This document shows positions 41,990 to 50,605 of a stretch of DNA of 64,000 bases, piece after piece. The notes below the pieces were generated by a model. The model did not search any database. It was not told the origin of the DNA and saw only the letters and a program-made list of their open reading frames with translations. The DNA lies in contig OY282386.1 in NCBI GenBank assembly GCA_958295945.1, positions 2,108,001-2,172,000 of the forward strand, written 5' to 3'. The stretch comes from Candidatus Poribacteria bacterium (GTDB lineage Bacteria > Poribacteria > WGA-4E > WGA-3G). Every line of letters begins with the position of its first letter. Positions within the stretch are counted from its first letter, which is position 1. Made by a program: the position numbers and the translations under genes.

Positions 41990-43114
41990 ATGACATCAAC
42001 AAAATCTAAGGATATAGTCATTATCGGTGCTGGTGTTATAGGTACTTCAATAGCATATCATCTATCCCGTAGAACAGACTGCAACATCATTATTCTTGAA
42101 CGCAATACGCCAGGATCAGGTGCATCAGAACATTCATTCGCTTGGGTCAATGCATTTGGGAAAGATCCGCGTGATTACCATACACTCAACCGTCGTTCCT
42201 TGGATATGTGGTATCGACTAGAACAACAACTTGATGGAGATATTGGTATCCATCTTGGTGGAGAAATGCGATGGGAATGTAGTAAAGAACGCGCCGTGCA
42301 ACTGCAACTTCGTATACATCAACTTCAGACTTGGGGTTACCCATGCAGATTGATCTCACGAAATGAAATGTTGGAATTAGAACCAGATTTATGTCCAAGA
42401 GATGTCACAGCAGCATCCTACTCAGAGGCTGATATACACATAGAAACTGACAAATTCATAGATACATGTCTTATAAAGACACGTGAAAATGGATCAGAAA
42501 TCATTACAGAGACGAACGTTACAGGCTTCACAATTCGCAATGAGAACATCAAAACTGTCATTACAACGAATACCGAATATCCGTGTGATATTGTAATTCT
42601 TGCATGCGGTGTGGAGACAACACAGTTAGCATTGAAAGTTGGTGTCAACATCCCACAACAAAGAAGTCCAGGAATTGTTATAAAGACAACACCTTGTTCA
42701 AAGGTGTTACAAAATGTAGCCGTAATCCACGCTCCACCAATGAATAATGAACTTCAACACCTACATTTGCGTCAATTGGTTGATGGAACACTGAGAATTG
42801 GTCAAGGAACACAAGAAGGGATTAATCGGGACGACTCCCAACACCATGCAGACACACTCCTTGCAAATGCCAAAGAATACATTCCAAAAATCGGTAATGC
42901 AAGAGCAATTCCTACTCCAATTGGATATCGTCCGATGCCACTTGATGGGTATCCGATCATAGGTTTTACTAAAGCAATACAGAATATGTACATAGCATTA
43001 ATGCACAGTGGAGTAACGTTAGCACCGTTGGTAGGTGAAATGGTAACATTGGAAATAGTAGATGATGTTGATGTAGATTGGTTCAAACCATATCGTTTGG
43101 AAAGGTTTGTGTAA
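41990..43114 (+). CDS. FAD-dependent oxidoreductase (DAO / glycine-sarcosine oxidase-like)
   Basis: ATG 41990 is used; the TTG at 41984 is 6 nt upstream without better support. 374 aa. The ADP-binding fold is at the N-terminus: IVIIGAGVIGTSIAYHLSRR, ending with ILERNTPGSGAS. The C-terminal DAO signature includes IGYRPMPLDGYPIIGF and MHSGVTLAPLVGEMVTLEI. It oxidises an amine or amino acid at FAD. Neighbouring genes do not settle the substrate, though an amino-acid-type periplasmic binding protein gene converges from the other side. Confidence 0.85.
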   Translation: MTSTKSKDIVIIGAGVIGTSIAYHLSRRTDCNIIILERNTPGSGASEHSFAWVNAFGKDPRDYHTLNRRSLDMWYRLEQQLDGDIGIHLGGEMRWECSKERAVQLQLRIHQLQTWGYPCRLISRNEMLELEPDLCPRDVTAASYSEADIHIETDKFIDTCLIKTRENGSEIITETNVTGFTIRNENIKTVITTNTEYPCDIVILACGVETTQLALKVGVNIPQQRSPGIVIKTTPCSKVLQNVAVIHAPPMNNELQHLHLRQLVDGTLRIGQGTQEGINRDDSQHHADTLLANAKEYIPKIGNARAIPTPIGYRPMPLDGYPIIGFTKAIQNMYIALMHSGVTLAPLVGEMVTLEIVDDVDVDWFKPYRLERFV

Positions 43115-43132
43115 GCGTGTCAAAAAACACGC
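43115..43132. terminator. Bidirectional hairpin between convergent genes
   Basis: GCGTGT-CAAAAA-ACACGC lies 1-18 nt after the plus-strand stop and 16 nt before the minus-strand stop at 43148. It is short but well placed. Confidence 0.45.
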
Positions 43133-43147
43133 CTATGATATAAATGA

Positions 43148-44302
43148 TTACTCAAAAAGTACCAATTTACCATCTTTTACAATCAAGACTTTTGGTTCAT
43201 AGACAGCATCACCGTTTTCGTCAAAAGAGAACTTACCCATCACAGTGTCATAATCACTTATATTTACAAGGGCATCTCTTATAGAATCAGCATCCTTTGT
43301 TTCAGCGTTTCTTATTGCTTCCGCAAGGACATAAAGTGCCGTATACGAACGTGCAGCATAGTTATTCGGTGCAAATTCATACGTTGTCGTGTAATTCTGA
43401 ATAAAAGCTTGATTTCCAGGTGTATCAACTGCAGTTCCCCAACCTACATAAGTGATTGCCCCTTCGGCAGCTTCACCTGCTGCCTCAACATCAGCTTCTG
43501 TTAATGTTCGCAGGATAATTGGTACTGTGATACCGAGTTCAGCTGCTTCACGAAGAATACCAGATTTTTCTGGTGGTAAGGAGGATACAAAAATCGCATG
43601 CGGTTCCGACATCTGTATGCGAGTTAACTGATCTGAGAAATTAGTTTCACCACCAATGAATGTCTCAGTTGCAACTACATCAATATCCAATGTATTGAAT
43701 GTCTCTTTTAATGCTTGATCTGCATCAGAAGAGAAGACATCAGCTTCATCATAAAGAGTCGCAACTTTATCAAAATCAATTTGTTTGAGTGTCGCTTCCA
43801 CTCCGTTAGGAACTAAAACTTCTGTTGTAAGGGCAATACGAAAAGCATAATCACTTAACGCACTCAACCCACGTGCAGCAGATGTAGGACTTATCGCCAC
43901 AACCTTGTTTTCTCCTGCAATAAGAAATGTCTCTTTAGCCGCAGAGGATGTAGCAGGACCAAGAATTACGGATACACCATCATCTATCAGTTTGTTGTAT
44001 GCTTCACCTGCCCCCTTAACAGTGCTTTGACTATCCTCAATTATAAAATTGAACCGTGCACCCGCATATTGTGAGGTATTTATCTCATTTTTAGCAAGTT
44101 CCAATGCATTTTCAATGTGTCTACCAAATGATAACTCAAGTCTTCCAGATTGTGGTAAAACAAGACCAATATTAATTTGTTCATCTGTTTCTTCCATTAT
44201 AGGTGGCTCAGGATAAAAAATATCTGATGCATATTCACATCCATATATCATCACCAACATCACAACCACTACCAATACAGAGACAGATCTTCTAATGTAC
44301 AT
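43148..44302 (-). CDS. ABC-transporter periplasmic binding lipoprotein, branched-chain amino acid type
   Basis: 384 aa, AAAGGAG before the ATG. Lipobox MIYGC after a hydrophobic signal. The type-1 periplasmic-binding fold is evident: INIGLVLPQSGRLELSFGRHIENALELAKNEIN, FIIEDSQSTVKGAGEAYNKLIDDGVSVILGPATSSA, KVATLYDEADVFSSDADQALKE and NNYAARSYTALYVLAEAI. It matches the LivJ/amide-binding group. No permease or ATPase genes are adjacent, so it may serve a transporter encoded elsewhere or act as a sensor-like receptor. Confidence 0.9.
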   Translation of the reverse strand: MYIRRSVSVLVVVVMLVMIYGCEYASDIFYPEPPIMEETDEQINIGLVLPQSGRLELSFGRHIENALELAKNEINTSQYAGARFNFIIEDSQSTVKGAGEAYNKLIDDGVSVILGPATSSAAKETFLIAGENKVVAISPTSAARGLSALSDYAFRIALTTEVLVPNGVEATLKQIDFDKVATLYDEADVFSSDADQALKETFNTLDIDVVATETFIGGETNFSDQLTRIQMSEPHAIFVSSLPPEKSGILREAAELGITVPIILRTLTEADVEAAGEAAEGAITYVGWGTAVDTPGNQAFIQNYTTTYEFAPNNYAARSYTALYVLAEAIRNAETKDADSIRDALVNISDYDTVMGKFSFDENGDAVYEPKVLIVKDGKLVLFE

Positions 44303-44507
44303 AAAACTCCTTTATATAATAATTGTCTATGTAATTAAATTTTTAAAATACTAAAATTCAGAGGATACAGACAATACATAACATTAATTTTACATCATTT
44401 CATATTGGATCGTCAAGATGTATTGTCTTAAATTATAGTCAATATGTTTGATTTTTTTTCTAAAATATGTGACAATAATAAGGACGTATTCCTTAGGAGG
44501 ATAAACG

Positions 44508-45014
44508 ATGAACTTACAAAATTTACGACTGGCAGTAACGAAATCAAAAGACATTACACTCAATTTTCTGGGTCGGGTAATGTCAAATACACATTTAGAA
44601 CCGATTCGTGACGATGAAGGTATAAAAGGTATTAAAGCATCATGGGTTGGTGAACAAGGTGAACGTAGTATTGATGTGGATACTGGAGATTTGAATGCTA
44701 ATCTGACTTTGGAATCTGATGAACCACCTGCTTTAGAATTTGTCCAACACGGTGATAATCGGTGTGTAGCAATTAAGAACATCAATAATGTTTCATGCAC
44801 TGTAGATAAAGATACGTTAGATGAATTTGTTTCACCAAGAGGGGCTGCAATCGCTGTGTGTGCTGGTGCAGCAGTTGGATTATTTGGTTGGTTTTTTGTT
44901 TCTGTAATGCGTTCTCTGACAGTGTCAGTAAAGAATCAGGAGGAAGCGACTATTTCTGCTATTCCTACAGAGGATGTTGAGCCTACTGAGGAAAAACAAT
45001 CAGCTGAAGCATGA
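44508..45014 (+). CDS. Hypothetical membrane-anchored protein
   Basis: 168 aa with an excellent TTAGGAGGA site. Residues 1-105 are a soluble beta-rich part (GEQGERSIDVDTGDLNANLTLES). One membrane helix spans about 111-131 (GAAIAVCAGAAVGLFGWFFVSVM). The last 35 residues are acidic and disordered. No family is recognised. Its stop overlaps the next start (ATGA, 4 bp), so translation is coupled to the enolase-superfamily gene. Confidence 0.65.
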   Translation: MNLQNLRLAVTKSKDITLNFLGRVMSNTHLEPIRDDEGIKGIKASWVGEQGERSIDVDTGDLNANLTLESDEPPALEFVQHGDNRCVAIKNINNVSCTVDKDTLDEFVSPRGAAIAVCAGAAVGLFGWFFVSVMRSLTVSVKNQEEATISAIPTEDVEPTEEKQSAEA

Positions 45015-46204
45015 AAATCATTGCAGTAGATCCATTTTATTTGCGGATACCCAAAATTACAACCGCAGCAGATGGCACACAAGATACTTTGTTAGTCAGG
45101 ATTAGAACTGATGAAGGGATTGAAGGATGGGGTGAATGCGATGCATCACCTTTAGTCAGTATCGCAGTTTATTGCTGCCCTATGTCGCATGGGAATATCA
45201 TCAATATCAGGACATCATTAATTGGTGAAACGTTAAACAGTCCAGATGATATTCTCAGACTCAGTGAAAAAGTTTTGAGAAACGGGTTAGACATTCAGCA
45301 GATACAACATGCTTTCAGTGGAGCTGAAATTGCATTGTGGGACATTATTGGGAAAAAGTTTGGTAAACCCATTTACCGTCTACTTGCAGAGATGTCTAAC
45401 ACACCTAATACACCACATCCTAAACTTCCTTATGCTTCTGTTCTCTTTGGAGATACTCCAGAAAACACAAGGCAAGTTGCTAAAGAATTGCATGACCGTG
45501 GATATCACGCAGCCAAGTTTGGATGGGGTCCAATGGGTAAATTAGGAGAAGATAACGACATAGCACTTGTGCGTGCAGCACGAGAAGGCATGGGAGCTGA
45601 TACACAAATTATGATAGATGCAGGTGTAGTATGGGGAACTGATTACGAAACTGCATTCAGACGCGCTGAAGCATTCGCTGATTATACACCCACATGGTTG
45701 GAAGAACCGCTTGCTCCTGATGCTATTGATGCTTATAGTTCACTTATATCTAAGAATCCAAGTATCCCTATTGCTGCTGGTGAGGGTTCAAGCACATATC
45801 GCATGGCAGAAGACATAATTGTAAACGGTGGTGTTCAGTTCGTTCAGATTGATGCGGGACGTATTGGTGGTATAATGCCATCTTTTCAAGTGCGTCAACT
45901 GGCTGAACAACGCGGGGTTCAATATGTAAATCATACCTTTAAAAGTCATCTCAGTCTTGCAGCGTCACTCCATGTTTTTGCAACAAATCCAGATTTCGAC
46001 CTATTAGAGTTTCCTGCTGCAGGTTCTGAATTATCACAACGAATTGTAAAAGATCCGTTTCAGGTTGATGCAGATGGATTAGTTCGTGTTATGGATCTCC
46101 CCGGACTCGGTGTAGAAGTGGATATTGAAGCTATCCATCCATATTTGGCACCAGTCCATATTGAGATCGGAACAGAAACCGTTTTTGAACAATCATCACT
46201 ATAG
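45011..46204 (+). CDS. Mandelate racemase/muconate-lactonizing-enzyme family protein (sugar-acid dehydratase type)
   Basis: 397 aa. Enolase-superfamily motifs: GAEIALWDIIGKKFGKPIY, Lys in AAKFGWGPMG, Asp in IMIDAGVVWG, Glu in WLEEPLAPD, Glu in IAAGEGSS and a His in YVNHTFKSHLSLAASLH. The Lys plus His arrangement points to the mandelate racemase or acid-sugar dehydratase branch, unlike the paralogue at 37814. It likely dehydrates a sugar acid in uronate or aldonate breakdown. It overlaps the upstream gene by 4 bp, and its last 74 bp overlap an antisense TPR remnant. Confidence 0.88.
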   Translation: MKIIAVDPFYLRIPKITTAADGTQDTLLVRIRTDEGIEGWGECDASPLVSIAVYCCPMSHGNIINIRTSLIGETLNSPDDILRLSEKVLRNGLDIQQIQHAFSGAEIALWDIIGKKFGKPIYRLLAEMSNTPNTPHPKLPYASVLFGDTPENTRQVAKELHDRGYHAAKFGWGPMGKLGEDNDIALVRAAREGMGADTQIMIDAGVVWGTDYETAFRRAEAFADYTPTWLEEPLAPDAIDAYSSLISKNPSIPIAAGEGSSTYRMAEDIIVNGGVQFVQIDAGRIGGIMPSFQVRQLAEQRGVQYVNHTFKSHLSLAASLHVFATNPDFDLLEFPAAGSELSQRIVKDPFQVDADGLVRVMDLPGLGVEVDIEAIHPYLAPVHIEIGTETVFEQSSL

Positions 46205-46589
46205 AACAAGGTCTTAAATCAATTAAATATAGACTCTTCAGCCATGGGTTCTTCTGTTCTGTTCTTTCAAGATTCTCACACAGTTGAAGGGCCTCCTGAT
46301 GTTTGTTGCATGCTCGTAACATCTCCATAAGTGTAAAATAGTCTCTGAACCGCATGATGTCTTCACCATGTGGTTTCATAATGGATTTGAAACTATCAAT
46401 CAGGTTTTCAGCATCTTCACTACGCCCAGCTATAACATAGAGGCGAATCAGCTCAGAGTAGAGATTGAAAAAATTTGGATCTTCAGGCACGAGTTCAAGT
46501 GCTCTTTCATACCAAGTGATCGCTACTTCAAGGCTTCCGTACATTCTTATTGGATGTTTGCGCCAAAAAGGATCTGACAGGTAAACATT
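46131..46589 (-). pseudogene. Remnant of a TPR-repeat gene interrupted by a MITE
   Basis: The frame from 46544 down reads SLEVAITWYERALELVPEDPNFFNLYSELIRLYVIAGRSEDAENLID, a good TPR pair, then runs into DNA antisense to the enolase-superfamily gene end. Upstream of the apparent start the same frame stays open (NNVYLSDPFWRKHPIR) until the MITE at 46596-46728, and continues beyond it toward the TnpB remnant at 46819. So the gene seems to have lost its 5' part to two insertions. Confidence 0.55.
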
Positions 46590-46734
46590 ATTGGACAGGA
46601 CTTACGCATTCCCCCTTGATAAGGGGGGTAGGGGGGTTAAATAGTGCAATATTTCAGTGTTTTTGGTCTTTTTAACCCCCTAAATCCCCCTTATCAAGGG
46701 GACTTTAAGAGAAACTGCGTAAGTCCTGATTGGA
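46590..46734. mobile_element. 133-bp MITE with IS701-like ends and 6-bp target duplication
   Basis: CAGGACTTACGCA (46596-46608) and its complement TGCGTAAGTCCTG (46716-46728) bound the element, which also has inner inverted arms CCCCCTTGATAAGGGGG-like. ATTGGA is duplicated exactly on both sides (46590-46595 and 46729-46734), showing a real insertion. The ends match the right end of the IS701-like remnant at 35329. Confidence 0.8.
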
Positions 46735-46818
46735 AAAACTTAAATTTAAATATCGCGTAATCTCGTAGTAGCAGTGAAATGCACACGTTGCGTTTGCTAC
46801 CACTTTTCAACTTTCAAA

Positions 46819-46918
46819 ATAGGCAGGTTTAGCTGCCTAAAGTGGAGCAGACGTAGCTCAGATCGGCTGTCCGCAAGGAAACACAAGCCTCTGCCTTTAG
46901 GCAGTGGGTACTATGACG
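46819..46918 (+). ncRNA. Orphan TnpB right end (omega-RNA-like scar)
   Basis: The first bases translate as AGLAA-stop, identical to the end of the TnpB at 26247, but with TAG replacing the preceding Gln codon. The following bases match the right end at 26153-26262 (GCTGCCTAAAGTGGAG ... GGAAACACAAGCC ... GTGGGTACTATGACG) and keep the hairpin as CTGCC-TTTA-GGCAG. No tnpB gene is upstream. Whether it is transcribed is unknown. Confidence 0.6.
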
Positions 46919-46943
46919 TGAATAAAAAATCGTCCAAAGGACA

Positions 46944-46972
46944 TTGACACTATTTGTCCAATATGTTATCAT
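46944..46972 (+). promoter_or_regulatory. Promoter candidate for the anchored hypothetical protein at 47067
   Basis: TTGACA (46944-46949), 17-bp spacer, TATCAT (46967-46972), about 95 bp before the ATG. It lies just downstream of the orphan TnpB right end. Confidence 0.45.
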
Positions 46973-47066
46973 TTTGAAAATTGGTTGTGGTACATCACAG
47001 TTTAGAGGAACTGTGGTCTTTAGCATCATTATCTGGTTAACACCCTCAAAACTTTTAGGTGATGGT

Positions 47067-47750
47067 ATGAGATGGTTCATTGGTGTTATAATTTGTCTAA
47101 TATTTTTAGTATTAGGCTGCTACTTTTTCTATAAATGGGATATTAACCCATATATGAAAGAAGCAGTTGAAACTGAAAAGTTGTTACATAAACATATAGC
47201 ATCCAGAAAAACAACAGTTGATAAGAAAATGGATCGGACAACCAAACCATCATTGGAAATAACAACTGAAATTAGTGATGAAGTAACAACTGAAATAACA
47301 GAAACGCTGATTACGGAAACAGAAGTAGAACTACCTGAATCGCCCTACGGTTTCGGGCACTATCCTAAAGTTCCTCAAAGTATGCGAGATATAGGCTATA
47401 ATCCTATATGGGAAAACCTTAATTGGGAGACATATTCGCATGCGAGGGAAGGCGAGTTATTATCTCGCGTTCGCATAAAAGCCTGGCAAGAAGGTAAAGA
47501 ATCAATCGCAGCAAGTATTGATTATAAAACTGGTTTGGTACTTCTTGACTTTCCTAACACGATTTATGTCTGGCATGGTGAAAATATAAACCCTAAAACT
47601 GGGAAGACACAACGTTACTTTACACAAGTCGCGGGGGTGTCTCTAAGTATTGGTGAAATGATGAATGGAACGGTGCCTGAAGGAGTTACTGTTTTAGATG
47701 GTGAAACTTCGGGGATTGACCCTTACGAATATCTTAACCTTTCAAAATAA
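47067..47750 (+). CDS. Membrane-anchored hypothetical protein
   Basis: ATG 47067 (MRWFIGVIICLIFLVLGCYFF) is chosen because it gives an N-terminal membrane anchor; the frame to 46944 would overlap the promoter. 227 aa. A Thr/Glu-rich linker (about 50-85, repeated TTEI units) is followed by a conserved-looking domain: PYGFGHYPKVPQSMRDIGYNPIWENLNWE and LSRVRIKAWQEGK. No family name can be given. A strong hairpin follows 127 bp downstream. Confidence 0.6.
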   Translation: MRWFIGVIICLIFLVLGCYFFYKWDINPYMKEAVETEKLLHKHIASRKTTVDKKMDRTTKPSLEITTEISDEVTTEITETLITETEVELPESPYGFGHYPKVPQSMRDIGYNPIWENLNWETYSHAREGELLSRVRIKAWQEGKESIAASIDYKTGLVLLDFPNTIYVWHGENINPKTGKTQRYFTQVAGVSLSIGEMMNGTVPEGVTVLDGETSGIDPYEYLNLSK

Positions 47751-47876
47751 TCAGAATAAGTTTTAAGTAGTTCATAAATAAAGTTGAAAAAGTCAAAAAA
47801 ACGGGACAACTTAAACAGACCGATTAATACCGCAACACTTGCAATACAAAAAGTTGCAGAACAGTATCATATAGCG

Positions 47877-47908
47877 ACAGGCAGATATCCAATCGGGTAT
47901 CTGCCTGT
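47877..47908. terminator. Strong 14-bp hairpin, probable bidirectional terminator
   Basis: ACAGGCAGATA with TATCTGCCTGT pair perfectly, extended by TCC/GGG around an AATC loop. It sits between the plus-strand gene ending at 47750 and the minus-strand WD40 gene ending at 47970. Confidence 0.65.
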
Positions 47909-47969
47909 AATTTGTTATTACCGCATCGTACCAAACATATTACTCATCAGTATACCTAAAACCTTGTCA

Positions 47970-50549
47970 TTACTTCAATATCAGCATCTTCCGTGTTGCA
48001 GAAAATTCAGCCGCGGTTAATGTGTAGAAAAACACACCACTTGCAACTGATTCACCGAATTCATTTTTGCCATCCCAATATGCTGCACGGTTTTTGTTTT
48101 GGTAAGTGCCTGCGGACAGATTTCCTAAGTCAAACTTACGAACTAATGTTCCATCAGCAGCATGTATTGAAACAGTTACATCAGATGGAGTAGATAACTG
48201 AAACGGTATCCATGTTTCAGGGTTAAACGGATTTGGATAGTTGGCAAGAAGTGCGGTTTCTATAGGTGCAAATGACTGTAAGATTTGCTCAAGCACATCT
48301 ATACCACTTTGATATGAAGACAAATCCTCCTCCGTATTCAGAATGAATTGGAACGGTTGTTGCTTAGCATCTGTAAGCCATTCTTGTACTTGAGCAGCAG
48401 TTAAAGTGTCAACAGAAAGTGAATTTACAGAAGGTGCAGTGTTAATATTATTCAATATATTCCCCATTAGATAAAGATCCAAAAGGTCAACAACACCGTC
48501 ATCATTTAGATCTGCAGCATTTTCACCAGTTTGTCCAAAATTTGATGCGACCAGAACGAGATCCAGTATATTCAAGACTCCATCACTATTCACATCAGCG
48601 AATATTGTAAGAACTTGAGTTGTATTCATCGGAAGCGGGTATGCCCAAAGCAGGACAGTTCCATCATAACTGCCGCTTGCGATCCTAGTACCATCTGGAC
48701 TGACAGCAACACTTGTAATAGAATATGTATGTCCTTCAAGCGTATAAAGTTGTTCACCAGTCGCAACATCCCACAAGCGTATGGTTGCATCGTAACTACC
48801 ACTAACAAGGACTTGTCCATCGGGACTAAAAACAATACTGGTTGCATTCGCTGGAAGATCTGTGGGGAGATCTCCTATCAATTCTTCAGGTACATCTACA
48901 GGAGTTGGACTATCAATTGGCCTTCTAAATGTTTGGAGGAGTTCTGCTGATGCGACATCCCATAAGGACACTGTGTCACCTCCACCACTTGCAAGTTTAG
49001 TTCCATCTGGACTAAAAGCAACTGTCCAAACATCGTCTTCATGCTCACTGATAGTATGTATTTCATCACGGGTTTCAAGGTCCCATATAATGACTTTATC
49101 ATCACGACTACCACTTGCAAGCATACTACCGTCTGGGCTGAAAGCAAGGGTTTCAACACCTGCCTCATGCTCAAATAATCCGCCCATATACCTACCTGTG
49201 GCGACATCCCATAGCCGTATACTATCATCTTCACTTCCGCTTGCGAGAATACTTCCGTCAGGACTGAATGTGAGACTTATCAAATAAGACCGATGCCCTC
49301 TTAGGGTCTTGATGTGTTCACCTGTAATTGCGTTCCATAGACGGACGGTATTGTCTTGGCTGCCACTTGCAAGGGTTTTGCCGTCGGGACTAAACACCAC
49401 TATGTCAACATCATCTTGGTGTCCGATCAACGTATGCCGTAACTCTCCTGTATCAGCATCCCACAAACGGATGGTTTTATCCCAACTACGGGTTGCAAGA
49501 ATGCTTCCATCTTCACTATAAGTAACACTGAGAACCACATCAGTGTGTCCAGTGATAGTTTCAAGATGTTCTCCTGTAACTGGATCCCATGAACGTATAG
49601 ACGCATCCCATGCTCCGCTTGTAAGGACTGATCCATCAGGTGTAAAATCAAGAAAGACGACATCTGCCGTATGTCCAGTTATTGAATGTAAAAATTCACC
49701 TATTGTTGCATCCCATATACGAATAGAATCATCTTCACCTGTGCTCGCAAGAAAACTTCCATCTGGACTAAATTTCATATCATGAATATGTGATGTGTGC
49801 CCATGGAGCGTTTTCTTAATTGTCCATGTTGATGTATCCCATAGATGAATAATAGAATTCAGATCTCCGCTTGCCATGGTTTTTCCATCGGGACTAACAA
49901 CAACACTTGCTACATTGTCACGATGTACTTCAAGTGATTGAAGATGCATTCCTGTCTTCACATTCCAGATTCTAAGTATATCGTCCCGACCCCCAGTAAT
50001 AAGATTATTACCATCACCACTGTAAGCAACACAATTGATACCATCTGTATGACCTCTCAGTATATGTAGAAGTTCTCCAGTAACAGGATCCCAAATACGA
50101 GCTGTTCTATCCCTACTTCCACTCGCAAATGTGCTTCCATCAGGACTGAATACGAGACTGCGAACACTGCTCCAATGAGTTTCAATCGTATGAAGGATTT
50201 CATACGATTCTGAATCATATATTCGGATTGTTCCATTTGTACTTCCAGCAACAAGTAAGCTGCCATCAGGGGAATAAGTAAGGGCTGATACACCCCATCC
50301 AAATCCATCGACAAGTGTAATTTCCTCATTAGTGGCTGTATCATATATCCATACTCCAAGAGTACCTGCAACTGCAAGTTGTTTGTTATCAGGTGAATAC
50401 TGGATTTCATAAAGCCAACCTTTTCCGAGACGTGTTGTTGCCCCAACTGGTAAATTCCATTGGGGTGAATCTTGTGCATAAATAATGGGTTGATGAAATA
50501 TAGAAACTAATAACATCACCAAAAAAATATGTAAATGTAATCTTTTCAT
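47970..50549 (-). CDS. Secreted 14-repeat WD40 protein with dockerin-like pair and FlgD-type C-terminal sorting domain
   Basis: 859 aa, AAGGAG before the ATG, signal peptide ending in IYAQ. Fourteen WD40 repeats (about 45-665; ends such as ARIWDPVTG, IRLWDADTG, IIWDLETR) could make two seven-bladed propellers. A calcium-binding dockerin-like pair follows (DVNSDGVLNILDLVLVA, DLNDDGVVDLLDLYLMG). The end is LLANYPNPFNPETWIPFQLS through KMLILK, the FlgD-like/sorting module typical of poribacterial and FCB surface proteins. Probably exported and attached at the cell surface; the partner is unknown. WD blades in secreted bacterial proteins usually bind other proteins. Confidence 0.9.
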   Translation of the reverse strand: MKRLHLHIFLVMLLVSIFHQPIIYAQDSPQWNLPVGATTRLGKGWLYEIQYSPDNKQLAVAGTLGVWIYDTATNEEITLVDGFGWGVSALTYSPDGSLLVAGSTNGTIRIYDSESYEILHTIETHWSSVRSLVFSPDGSTFASGSRDRTARIWDPVTGELLHILRGHTDGINCVAYSGDGNNLITGGRDDILRIWNVKTGMHLQSLEVHRDNVASVVVSPDGKTMASGDLNSIIHLWDTSTWTIKKTLHGHTSHIHDMKFSPDGSFLASTGEDDSIRIWDATIGEFLHSITGHTADVVFLDFTPDGSVLTSGAWDASIRSWDPVTGEHLETITGHTDVVLSVTYSEDGSILATRSWDKTIRLWDADTGELRHTLIGHQDDVDIVVFSPDGKTLASGSQDNTVRLWNAITGEHIKTLRGHRSYLISLTFSPDGSILASGSEDDSIRLWDVATGRYMGGLFEHEAGVETLAFSPDGSMLASGSRDDKVIIWDLETRDEIHTISEHEDDVWTVAFSPDGTKLASGGGDTVSLWDVASAELLQTFRRPIDSPTPVDVPEELIGDLPTDLPANATSIVFSPDGQVLVSGSYDATIRLWDVATGEQLYTLEGHTYSITSVAVSPDGTRIASGSYDGTVLLWAYPLPMNTTQVLTIFADVNSDGVLNILDLVLVASNFGQTGENAADLNDDGVVDLLDLYLMGNILNNINTAPSVNSLSVDTLTAAQVQEWLTDAKQQPFQFILNTEEDLSSYQSGIDVLEQILQSFAPIETALLANYPNPFNPETWIPFQLSTPSDVTVSIHAADGTLVRKFDLGNLSAGTYQNKNRAAYWDGKNEFGESVASGVFFYTLTAAEFSATRKMLILK

Positions 50550-50605
50550 ACAATTTACTCCTTAAACTAATATGTAAAAACATATAGAAATAATAAACAA
50601 CTAAC

